Assembly (NCBI GenBank): GCA_963632245.1
Contig: CAVGTF010000001.1
Coordinates: forward strand, 10,742-74,741
Direction: 5' to 3'
From: UBA1724 sp963632245
GTDB taxonomy: Bacteria > Verrucomicrobiota > Lentisphaeria > Oligosphaerales > Oligosphaeraceae
Length of the DNA: 64,000 nucleotides
Shown here: piece after piece, positions 45,596-53,754 of the stretch
How positions within the stretch are numbered: the stretch's first letter is position 1
Layout: every line of letters begins with the position of its first letter
Made by a program: the position numbers and the translations under genes
The notes under the pieces: generated by a model
Databases searched by the model: none
What the model saw: only the letters and a program-made list of their open reading frames with translations
Told to the model about the DNA's origin: nothing

Positions 45596-47737
45596 ATGTT
45601 GAGCCCGACCAATCGATGCATGTTCCGCGCGGCGTTGCGGGAGTTTCTAGAGAAGTCTCCCAATGAGCTCCTCGGATGTCTTGCGAAGTCGTTCCATGGG
45701 GATTTGCAGACCACCGCACGGGAGGCCTGGCAGGGTGAGATCGCGATTTTGCAGGAGCAGCTGCATCCTTGGGCGGACTGCGACAGCCATGTGCTTTTCG
45801 AATACGACATCCCTCGTTTAGGCAAGCGGATCGATGTAGTACTATTGCTGGAGGGAATTGTCTTTTGCCTGGAATTCAAGGTGGGCCAGGCGGTGGCGTT
45901 GCAGGCGGATGTGGAGCAGGTGCTGGATTACGCGCTAGATCTGAAGAACTTCCATCTCCACAGCGCGAACACCCCCATCGCCCCCATCCTGATCCCCACA
46001 GAATACGCGCCGCGGGAAGCGCAGCTACAGTCCTCGGCATACCACGACCAGATCCTGAATCCCAGCATCGTCGGAAAGACGGGACTGCAGTCGGTAATCC
46101 GGGAGGTGGTAGAGCGCTTCCGTTGTCCGATCGATCCCGAAAAATGGGGCCGACAGTGGGAGATCAGTCCCTATCTGCCCACGCCCACCATCATCGAGGC
46201 CGCACGCGCACTCTACGAGAATCACTCCGTGGAGGACATCACCCGCCACGAGGCAGACCAGGCGTCCACAGACGCCACCATCGCGTATATTCTGGATGTC
46301 ATCGAAGAGAGCAAGCGCACGAAGCGCAAGAGCATCTGTTTTGTAACGGGCGTACCTGGCGCAGGCAAGACGCTGGTGGGACTGGATATCGCCGTCAAGC
46401 AGAGCTACCGGACTGGCGCCTACTCCCATGACGACGGCGCGGTCTATCTCTCCGGCAATGGTCCGCTGGTGGCGGTGCTCACGGAGGCCCTGGCGCAGGA
46501 CAACAAGCGGAAGTGCGATTCCCGTGGCGAAAAGAAGAATCTCTCGGATTCCCGCCGAGAGGTCAGCGAGTTCATCCAGATTATCCACCGCTATCGCGAC
46601 AACATGCTGGCGAAGATCAAGAATCCGGTGGAGAATGGCCGTCTGGAGATCGATCCAACCAAGGCGATCCGCCGAGGCGAAAACGGCTACGGCGAATGGG
46701 AACACGTGGCCATCTTTGACGAGGCCCAGCGCGCCTGGACCCACAAACGGCTGGCCGACTACCTGCGACGCGGCGGCACCTACGGCAATAAGCTGAAGGT
46801 CCCCAATTTCCCGGTCTCGGAGGCCGCTTTCCTGATCTGGTCACTGGATCACCACCAGGACTGGGCCGTCATCATCTGCCTGGTCGGCGGAGGACAGGAG
46901 ATCAACACCGGCGAGGCCGGTATCGCCGAATGGCTCCACGCCCTCAACGACCACTTCCAGGACTGGCAGATCTATATCTCCAATAAGCTGATTGCACCCG
47001 AATACGCCGAGGGACGCGTCTACGAACTACTCCAGCACAACGCAAACGTGACCTACTCCGACGTGCTCCACCTCGCCGTCAACCGCCGCTCCTTCCGCGC
47101 AGAGCGGCTCTCCGATTTCGTCCACGCACTCCTGGATTTCGATCCGAAAGCCCCGGCGCTCTACGACGATGTCATCCAAAACGGGTATCCCGTATACCTC
47201 ACCCGGAATATCGCCACCGCCCGAAAGTGGCTACGGAAAAACGCCCGCGGATCCCTCAAGACCGGCATCCTGGTCTCAAAGGTCGCCGCACGCTTCAAGC
47301 CCCAGGCCGTCAATGTCCTGGCACAGGGTGACGAAGCCGCCGTCCACTGGTTCCTAGAGGACAAATCCGATGTGCGCTCCTCAAACTACCTCGAGGAGGC
47401 CGCCACCGAAATCCAAGTACAGGGACTGGAACTGGATTTCGCGTGCGTCCTCTGGGACGCCGATCTGCGCTGCGATCCCATCCGGCACGCCTGGGAATAC
47501 TACAAGTTCAACGGCAAGACCGCCTGGATCCCCGAAAAGAACGAGGACAACCAAAAGTATATGCTCAATGCCTACCGCGTCCTCCTCACACGCGCACGAC
47601 AGGGAATGGTTATCTGCGTCCCCGAAGGCAATCCCCGACTCACCCCCGAGGGATTCCCCGAAGACCCCACCCGACTCCCACAATTCTACAACGGAATCTA
47701 CCAATATCTGAAATCCCTACACCTGCAGGAAATCTAG
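45596..47737 (+). CDS. DUF2075 helicase with N-terminal PD-(D/E)xK nuclease-like domain
   Basis: 713 residues. Residues 60-130 look like a restriction-type nuclease fold: FEYDIPRLGKRIDVVLLLEGIVFCLEFKVG with Asp80, Glu93 and Lys95. The ATPase follows: Walker A GVPGAGKT (about 251-258), Walker B VAIFDEAQRAW (about 371-380), and C-terminal superfamily-1 motifs (EIQVQGLELDFACVLWD, YRVLLTRARQGMVICVPEG). Proteins with this domain pair act on nucleic acids and are often found near defence genes. It stands alone, with repeats on both sides, which suggests an acquired cassette. No Shine-Dalgarno sequence is present. Confidence 0.8.
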   Translation: MLSPTNRCMFRAALREFLEKSPNELLGCLAKSFHGDLQTTAREAWQGEIAILQEQLHPWADCDSHVLFEYDIPRLGKRIDVVLLLEGIVFCLEFKVGQAVALQADVEQVLDYALDLKNFHLHSANTPIAPILIPTEYAPREAQLQSSAYHDQILNPSIVGKTGLQSVIREVVERFRCPIDPEKWGRQWEISPYLPTPTIIEAARALYENHSVEDITRHEADQASTDATIAYILDVIEESKRTKRKSICFVTGVPGAGKTLVGLDIAVKQSYRTGAYSHDDGAVYLSGNGPLVAVLTEALAQDNKRKCDSRGEKKNLSDSRREVSEFIQIIHRYRDNMLAKIKNPVENGRLEIDPTKAIRRGENGYGEWEHVAIFDEAQRAWTHKRLADYLRRGGTYGNKLKVPNFPVSEAAFLIWSLDHHQDWAVIICLVGGGQEINTGEAGIAEWLHALNDHFQDWQIYISNKLIAPEYAEGRVYELLQHNANVTYSDVLHLAVNRRSFRAERLSDFVHALLDFDPKAPALYDDVIQNGYPVYLTRNIATARKWLRKNARGSLKTGILVSKVAARFKPQAVNVLAQGDEAAVHWFLEDKSDVRSSNYLEEAATEIQVQGLELDFACVLWDADLRCDPIRHAWEYYKFNGKTAWIPEKNEDNQKYMLNAYRVLLTRARQGMVICVPEGNPRLTPEGFPEDPTRLPQFYNGIYQYLKSLHLQEI

Positions 47738-47957
47738 AAATAGGGAGTAGGGAGAAGGGAGTAAGGAGTAGGTTTATGCGATCGCTCCGCGGGAATTTTC
47801 ACGCGCCCAGATTGGTGCGCTAACTCCTCCCTCACAACTGCGGCGCGCTCTAGCGCCGCTTTACGCACGCGCCGGTAGATTCCGACGCGGGGGTTCGGGG
47901 CACCCGAAACCCTGACCAAACTTCCTCCTTCCTCCTTCCTACCTCCTCCTTTTTTTG
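47738..47957. repeat. Composite of repeat modules between convergent genes
   Basis: 220 bases. AAATAGGGAGTAGGGAGAAG directly follows the stop codon, then GTAGGTTTATGCG, GATCGCTCCGCGG, CGCGCCGGTAGATTCCGACG, GAAACCCTGACC and a CTTCCTCC tail that runs into the hairpin at 47958. Confidence 0.8.
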
Positions 47958-47981
47958 GCAGTAGCCGTCACCGGCTACTGC
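47958..47981. other. Perfect hairpin across the stop codon of the repeat-domain protein gene
   Basis: GCAGTAGCCG (47958-47967) pairs exactly with 47972-47981 around a four-base loop. The TAG stop of the minus-strand gene (47975-47977) is in the right arm. A run of seven T precedes it on the plus strand, which is the wrong side for a terminator of either convergent gene. Confidence 0.75.
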
Positions 47982-50900
47982 AGGTGTCCCGACAGTTTCA
48001 GGGTCTGGTCTGTCTCGGAGAAGACCCAGTATGCGTGAGCGGGGACGAACAGGTCCATGGGCTCGTAGGTGCCATCCTTATGGATCCAGGGTTTGAGGGC
48101 GGAGAGTCGTTTTGCGCTGTCGTCATCCAGGGTATAGAGACCGGTGGCGATGAGGTTCCAGCCCTTCGTCAGGGAGACCGTCCAGTCCACCTGATCCTGC
48201 GGCTTCTCATCCACCAGGACGCTGGTAGCGGTGCCATTGATCTTCAGAGTCCCCAGGCCACTGGAGGGCACCACCAAGGAGATCTTGCCGTTCTCCTTGT
48301 CGTAGGAGACCTCCAGATCACTGGCCGCGCTCCAGCCGACAAAGCTCTCGCCCGCCGCCAAGTAATCCTTCACGGTGAGTTCCACGCTCTTTCCAGCCTC
48401 CGCAAAGACGGGCGTGCCATTCACCAGCAGGTAGTTGGGGCACACGAAGGCATAGATGCGATAGCCGAAGGTGACGCCCGTATTCCGCTGGCGCATCCGC
48501 ACCACCAGCCGCGGAGCCTTCTTCATGGACGCCTCGTCGGTCGCCACCGTGGCATCCACCACCAGGGACTCATAACCGCCCGCGGTCACCTCACGGACGC
48601 TCCCGAGGGAGGTGAACTCGTAGCTGTCATATCCGAAATCCGTGGAAGAATCATCGTCATTGCCCTCGGTGAGGCAGTATTCCACATCGCAGACGTCCTG
48701 GAGGCATTCGGCAATCGTTCCACTGACGACCGGTTTCAGATCCAATTCTGCGGAGATTGCGGTTGTGAGCAGCACGACCTCCAGAGAGACCGCCTTGCTG
48801 TTGATCGTCTTCAGCTTCAGACTCTTAGAGACCGACACCCCCGAAGGGAGATATCCGCTCACCGTGGGAAGCGCTCCGGAGTCGCTGGTCAGCGACACGC
48901 TCGCGGCATCGGAGGGAATCGCCACCGACAAGGGATTCGTGTCCTCGAGCCCATCCAAGGTGTGCTCCATGCCGGATTCGGTGGTGTACACCGCGCTGGT
49001 CCAGCCTGCGAAGATCTTCGTGCTGGATGCGGCGTTCCAGAGATTCTCGCCGGAGTAGACGCCGGGTGCAGTGACGCTGGTGCTCTTTCCCTGGGTTCCC
49101 GTGGCGACCTTGGTGCCATTCAGCTTCACGGGGACGCTCATGGGCTGGTGCTGGATCACATTGGAGGTGCTGTCCAGAGTCAGCGACGCCTGGCCGGATG
49201 CGGGCAGCTTCACCGTGATCTTGCCGGTCTCCTTGTTGTAAATCGGAGACAGACCATCGCCACTCCAGCCGGTCAGGGTGCTTCCGCTAGCCAAGTAATC
49301 CGCCACCGTGAGCTCCACGCTCTTTCCGGCCTCCGCAAAGACGGGCGTGCCATTCACCAGCAGGTAGTTGGGGCACACGAAGGCATAGATGCGATACCCA
49401 AAGGTGACGCCCGTGAAGGTATCGCGGATACGGAGGATCATCCGGGGATTCTTGCGGAGGGCTGCCTCATTGGACGCCACATAGCACTTCACCGTCACCT
49501 TGGCGCCGGAGGCCTTCACTTCCGACAAATTGCCCAGCACCTCGTAGGAATATCCGTCGTAGCCGAAAGAACTGAGGCTGTCCGCCGAGTTGTCGGCCTC
49601 CAGCGCGCACTCCACCACGCAGCTCTTCAGGAGGCTCTCGGAAACGGTCCCGGAGAAGACGGGCTTCACCACGACCTCACGGGAGATGGCGTTGCTCACC
49701 GAGTAGGCAGTCATGGTGACCGCCTCGCCATCCACGGTCTTCAGCGTGTAGTCCGTGCCGCCGGAGAGAGTCAGATAGGAGGAGAGGCTCGGCACCGCGG
49801 CGGTGGCGCTGGCCAGCGTGATGCTGGCGGCGTCCATGGGCGCGGTGAAAGTGAGAGTGGCGTTGGAGAGCGCCTCGTCGTTGATGCCATCCAGAGTGTG
49901 TTCCAGACCGCCATCGGTCAAGAAGGTCGCCTGGGTCCAGCCCGCAAAGAGCGCCTTCCCCACATCGGAAGTCCGCCAAAGGACCTCGTCGTCCTCGCCC
50001 TCCGCCGTGAAGCTGACACTCTCGCCCTGGCAGACCGCGCCGGCAGACACGCCATTCAGGGTGACCGGCACCGCCACCGCGGAGTAGCTCAGCGTATAGC
50101 GCGCGGAGCGCAACGCCTTGCCCTCGGGGAGGTAGCCCCAGTTGGGCTCGTAGAGCGAGTTGCCACTGCCGGACTTCTCCTCCAGCCACGCCAAACGCAC
50201 CTCCGCCGACAGCGCGGAGGCCGACAGCGTGACCTCGATGGGCTCATAGGCATCCCCCGCTTCCGTAACCGACAGCTTCGCGGAGTTCTTCGTGGGCTCG
50301 GTGCCGTCCAGAGTGTAGTAGACGCCGGTCTTGCCCGACAGCCCAGGAGTCGTGGAGGAGCCCACCGACTGCAGCGCGGGCGTCATGGGCACCTGCAGCG
50401 TGTAGGTGCCGATGCCGGGGGCAGCGTAATTCTTGCCGCCATCCACACTCTCCAAAGAAAGCTCCACATCCCCCTTGAACAACTTCACTTCGTCCTCGGA
50501 ATACTCCACCACCGCCGCCAAATTTCCCGAGCAATCCCCCAGGAAGCCCGTATCGGAACAGAGCTTCACGGTCGCGTAATTGGCGATGGTCAGCGCGGCG
50601 TCCTCGCTTCCGCGCACCCAGTGTTGCACCAGGTGGAGCTTATTCGCGCTCCAAGTCTCGTCGGCAAAGAGCGCGCCGCCATGGATCTCCACGTCGTCGC
50701 TGTTCAACACCATCACCGACACATCCCTGCTATCCAGGGACAACGTATGCCAGCCGTCCGCCACTCCCGTGGTATCCCAATTCGGCGCCGAGGCGCTCCA
50801 ACCAGAAAGCGCCTTGTCATCCAGCGTCGGAGTCGCCGAAACGCCATCCAGGGGCGCCACACGGACACTCCCCCGCACCACATGACCCGAAAAGCCCCCA

Positions 50901-51271
50901 CGGGTCTCCACACAGATGGCGCTGCTCTCATTCAGCGGGACATCGGTGTTATTGAAAACGATGATCCGAATGCTGGTGGAACCGTAGGCCAGCGTGTGCA
51001 CGCCGTCAGAGACCGTGGTGGTATCCCAGTAGGGATTCGACGAGCTCCATCCGGAAATAGCCACGCCATCCACTGTGGGGACGCCGCTGACGCCGTCCAA
51101 AGGCGACAGCGTCACCTGGGAGCCGGAGACCGTCCGCGCCTCGATGGTGTCCCGCGTGTCAATCACGAAGGCGTCGCTCTCCCCCGTGGCCTCCCACTGG
51201 GCGCCAAAGACCGCGCCACACAGCAGCAAGCAGAGGGCGAAAAGGAAACGGATATGCCAGGATTTGCTCAT
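47975..51271 (-). CDS. Large exported protein with internal tandem repeats
   Basis: 1098 residues from the ATG at 51271. Signal peptide HIRFLFALCLLLCGAVFG. Two short N-terminal repeats of about 75 residues share LDGVS..PT and the GWS..WDTT.V.DG.HTL pattern. Later, two copies of a unit of roughly 280 residues both contain GYRIYAFVCPNYLLVNG followed by TPVFAEAGKSVELTV, then a Gly-Trp-Ser segment resembling bacterial Ig-like/InlB B-repeats. The end (LTKGWNLIATGLYTLD..AHAYWVFSE) is a C-terminal module common in exported PVC proteins. A surface adhesin or matrix role is plausible but not shown. It is downstream of the SUMF1-domain gene. Confidence 0.7.
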   Translation of the reverse strand: MSKSWHIRFLFALCLLLCGAVFGAQWEATGESDAFVIDTRDTIEARTVSGSQVTLSPLDGVSGVPTVDGVAISGWSSSNPYWDTTTVSDGVHTLAYGSTSIRIIVFNNTDVPLNESSAICVETRGGFSGHVVRGSVRVAPLDGVSATPTLDDKALSGWSASAPNWDTTGVADGWHTLSLDSRDVSVMVLNSDDVEIHGGALFADETWSANKLHLVQHWVRGSEDAALTIANYATVKLCSDTGFLGDCSGNLAAVVEYSEDEVKLFKGDVELSLESVDGGKNYAAPGIGTYTLQVPMTPALQSVGSSTTPGLSGKTGVYYTLDGTEPTKNSAKLSVTEAGDAYEPIEVTLSASALSAEVRLAWLEEKSGSGNSLYEPNWGYLPEGKALRSARYTLSYSAVAVPVTLNGVSAGAVCQGESVSFTAEGEDDEVLWRTSDVGKALFAGWTQATFLTDGGLEHTLDGINDEALSNATLTFTAPMDAASITLASATAAVPSLSSYLTLSGGTDYTLKTVDGEAVTMTAYSVSNAISREVVVKPVFSGTVSESLLKSCVVECALEADNSADSLSSFGYDGYSYEVLGNLSEVKASGAKVTVKCYVASNEAALRKNPRMILRIRDTFTGVTFGYRIYAFVCPNYLLVNGTPVFAEAGKSVELTVADYLASGSTLTGWSGDGLSPIYNKETGKITVKLPASGQASLTLDSTSNVIQHQPMSVPVKLNGTKVATGTQGKSTSVTAPGVYSGENLWNAASSTKIFAGWTSAVYTTESGMEHTLDGLEDTNPLSVAIPSDAASVSLTSDSGALPTVSGYLPSGVSVSKSLKLKTINSKAVSLEVVLLTTAISAELDLKPVVSGTIAECLQDVCDVEYCLTEGNDDDSSTDFGYDSYEFTSLGSVREVTAGGYESLVVDATVATDEASMKKAPRLVVRMRQRNTGVTFGYRIYAFVCPNYLLVNGTPVFAEAGKSVELTVKDYLAAGESFVGWSAASDLEVSYDKENGKISLVVPSSGLGTLKINGTATSVLVDEKPQDQVDWTVSLTKGWNLIATGLYTLDDDSAKRLSALKPWIHKDGTYEPMDLFVPAHAYWVFSETDQTLKLSGHLQ

Positions 51272-51335
51272 CAGGTTGTCCCTACAGTTTTGAAAATCGT
51301 TTTCTGAAGATCTCTTGGTGGAGTGCGCTTTTCCG

Positions 51336-52643
51336 CTACTCGGCGCTGACGCCAGGCAGGAAGACCACCCGGAAGCCCAGCGCACCATCGGTGCCGCCGT
51401 TCTCGACGGAGTAGGCCATGCGGAATGCGGCGCGGCAATACGACGCCGGCAGAGCCCAGCATCCACTGCGAATCACACGGCCATCGCTCGAAGAGGAAGC
51501 CCCCACGGGATCCGAGACGGCAGAGGCCCCCAGATCCTCCTGATACCAGTCCAGACACCACTCGGCCACATTTCCGTGCATATCGTAGAGACCGAGATCG
51601 CTCGCCGCATAAGAGCCCACCACGGTGTGCTCGTCATAACCGCCCTTGCCATCGGAATTCGAGCCATAGAAGTCGTTGTTGCTATTGTAGCCATAGCGGC
51701 CCACCTCGGCTATATTCGCACATTTCGACGCGCTCGTCAGATTCTTGCCGGAGTTCAAGGCGGTGGTGTAGGCGCTTCCATCCGACTTCAAGCGGCAGGC
51801 ATACTCCCACTGCGCCTCGGTGGGCAGGTCAAAACAGAGTTCCGTGCGCTTTCGAAGCGTGCCCAGGAAAGAGTCGTCGTCCACCTTGTGACCGTACGCC
51901 GGCCATCCCGCACCCGCCGTGGCGGAGGAACCGCGGAGTTTCGCGAAGGACACGCCCTCCATGGGACGAGTATCGCCGTGTTTGGACTCAAGGGCGCTCG
52001 CCTCTCCGCAGATGAGATCGTATTGCTTCTGGGTGCATTCGAAGACGCCGATGTAGAAGTCCTCGGAGATGGTCACCTGATGCTGGGTCTCGTTGGAGTT
52101 ACGCCCCGTCTCACCGGAGGGACTGCCCATGGTGAAGGTGCCCGCAGGAATCCGCCGCAACCACAGCTCGCTGGTGCGGCAGGTATCGTCGGTCAGATCG
52201 GGGGCGTCATTGGTGTAGCGGTAGTTGCAGACACCGGTGTCGGAGAGGCTCACCACCAGGTAATCCGCATTTCCGGCAGAATTTGCATTGATCTTCACGG
52301 TGAATGCGCTGCAGTGAAAGCCGGGGATGTCCTCGCCTGCATTCCACACGGCGTGCTGCTCCTTGCCGAACTCCAACGCAGTGTCCACGCCATCGCCAGA
52401 GAGATGCTCCTTGCGCATGGTCACCCACTCGTCCTTGTCGCCATCATAGCCCGAGAAGGTGAGCGCCAGCTCCGCATCGGCATCATCGCACTCCACCACA
52501 TAGAAGATATCCACCTTGCCGTCCCAGGGCCACCGGGGCACCGCCTTCACATTCGATACCAGAATGCCACTCTCCGACGCCGATAGACACAATGCCATAA
52601 GCACCAACACCGCAAGAGAGAAGATCGACTGGGAGAATTTCAT
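51336..52643 (-). CDS. Exported SUMF1/FGE-sulfatase-domain protein
   Basis: 435 residues from the ATG at 52643; the upstream in-frame extension has no signal peptide. MKFSQSIFSLAVLVLMALCLSAS is a signal peptide. A beta-rich region of about 130 residues follows. The SUMF1 fold starts at WLRRIPAGTFTMGSPSGETGRN and includes FECTQKQYD, LPTEAQWEYACR, YDMHGNVAEWCLDWY and RVIRSGCWALPASYCRAAFR. Catalytic FGEs use a Cys pair near the end; here CW and YC occupy that zone, but many exported SUMF1 proteins are binding or structural. The gene downstream encodes the 1098-residue repeat protein, 64 bases away. Confidence 0.8.
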   Translation of the reverse strand: MKFSQSIFSLAVLVLMALCLSASESGILVSNVKAVPRWPWDGKVDIFYVVECDDADAELALTFSGYDGDKDEWVTMRKEHLSGDGVDTALEFGKEQHAVWNAGEDIPGFHCSAFTVKINANSAGNADYLVVSLSDTGVCNYRYTNDAPDLTDDTCRTSELWLRRIPAGTFTMGSPSGETGRNSNETQHQVTISEDFYIGVFECTQKQYDLICGEASALESKHGDTRPMEGVSFAKLRGSSATAGAGWPAYGHKVDDDSFLGTLRKRTELCFDLPTEAQWEYACRLKSDGSAYTTALNSGKNLTSASKCANIAEVGRYGYNSNNDFYGSNSDGKGGYDEHTVVGSYAASDLGLYDMHGNVAEWCLDWYQEDLGASAVSDPVGASSSSDGRVIRSGCWALPASYCRAAFRMAYSVENGGTDGALGFRVVFLPGVSAE

Positions 52644-52818
52644 AAATCGTGCCTTCTTGAGAAGGGAAAGACAGGAGTACGCGAAGAATTCAGGCGACGG
52701 CCCCCACGGCGCACCGCCCAAAGAAAAGGAAAAGCCAGAGAAACCATCCGACGCCCACCACCGCGCGCATACGCACACATGCATGCACGCGACAACTGAT
52801 GAGAAGATAGCCACAAGA

Positions 52819-52830
52819 CGTCATAATGTA
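52819..52830 (-). promoter_or_regulatory. Possible promoter of the SUMF1/repeat-protein operon
   Basis: Minus strand TACATT followed by ATGACG, one base different from the MATE promoter -10 region (TACATTATGCG). No -35 box is clear. The ATG is about 175 bases downstream. Confidence 0.35.
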
Positions 52831-52974
52831 TCCCCCATTCCCACCGTTCGCTCCCTCGTAAAAACGCCCGCAAACCCGCAGTCACACCCCAAAATCCACA
52901 AAAGGCATATTCTTCATGACTTCCCGACAAACGGTCGCGCAGAACTCGCATACGGGGCTACGCTCGTGGGGAGC

Positions 52975-53754
52975 GGTCAGGGAGGGGGATAGGGCCCGCC
53001 CGCGCACCCACGCGCGCGTACGCGCATAAGTAACAGCGACCCTACCGCCCCCGTTCTAGGTAGAAGAGAGCAGGGAGAAGAGAGCAGGGAGTAGGTTTGT
53101 GCGGTGCCGCAGGCGCCCTGCCTCCCACCGGCGCGTGCCTCCCCAATCCGTATTTTTGCCAAAGACCTCCAAAGGACGGAGGGCTGCCGCCCACGCCCCC
53201 CCCCCGCCTGAAATAGGTAGAAGGGGGAAGGTAGTAGGGAGTAGGTTTGTGCGGTGCCGCAGGCGCCCTGCCGCCCCCGTTCTAGGTAGAAGAGAGCAGG
53301 GAGTAGGGAGTAGGTTTGTGCGGTCCCGCAGGCGCCCTGCCTCCCACCGGCGCGTGCCTTCCAACGGCGCGTGCCTTCCAACGGCGCAATGGGGCCTAGC
53401 CTCGAAGCGTTTTTCCCTAGCGGGGTATATCCAAAGGACAGGAGACTACCGCCCCCGCACCCCTGCCTAATTTCTTCCGCCTACCAGCGGTGCTTTTTCC
53501 CTTTTCCCTTTTTTGCGCGCCAATTCGGGCGCGCTTTCTACGCACGCGCCGATAAATTCCGGCGCGGGGTTTCGCCTGCGAAACCCTGGCCTAACTTCCT
53601 CTTTCCTCCTTCCTCCTTCCTCCTTTTTGCTGCCCCCTCTTTCCTCCTTCCTCCTTCCTCCTTTTTGCTGCCCCCTCCTTCCTCCTTCCTCCTTCCTCCT
53701 TTTTCCCATTTAGATTAGCCCTTATTCCCTTCACCTTCATCACCTTTTTTGCCC
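52975..53754. repeat. Long composite of repeat modules
   Basis: No gene in the 1.1-kb gap. Three copies of TAGGTAGAAG..AGGGAGTAGGTTTGTGCGGT with the hairpin TGCCGCAGGCGCC lie at about 53065, 53215 and 53285. CCAAAGGACGG..GGCTGCCGCCC and CCAAAGGACAGGAGACTACC modules follow, then CTTCCGCCTACCAGCGG, CGCGCCGATAAATTCCGGCG, GGGTTTCGCCTGCGAAACCC, CCTAACTTCC and three blocks of CTTCCTCC separated by TTTTTGCTGCCCC. Between 52644 and 52974 no repeat module or gene is seen apart from the promoter candidate. Confidence 0.85.

Noticed and set aside
47958..47981. Intrinsic terminator for the repeat-protein gene
   Set aside because: The T-run is on the wrong side: the minus-strand transcript would have A residues after the stem.
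47984..51307. 1107-codon open frame opposite the repeat-domain protein
   Set aside because: Shadow frame; the minus-strand protein has a signal peptide and internal homologous repeats, the plus-strand product has neither.
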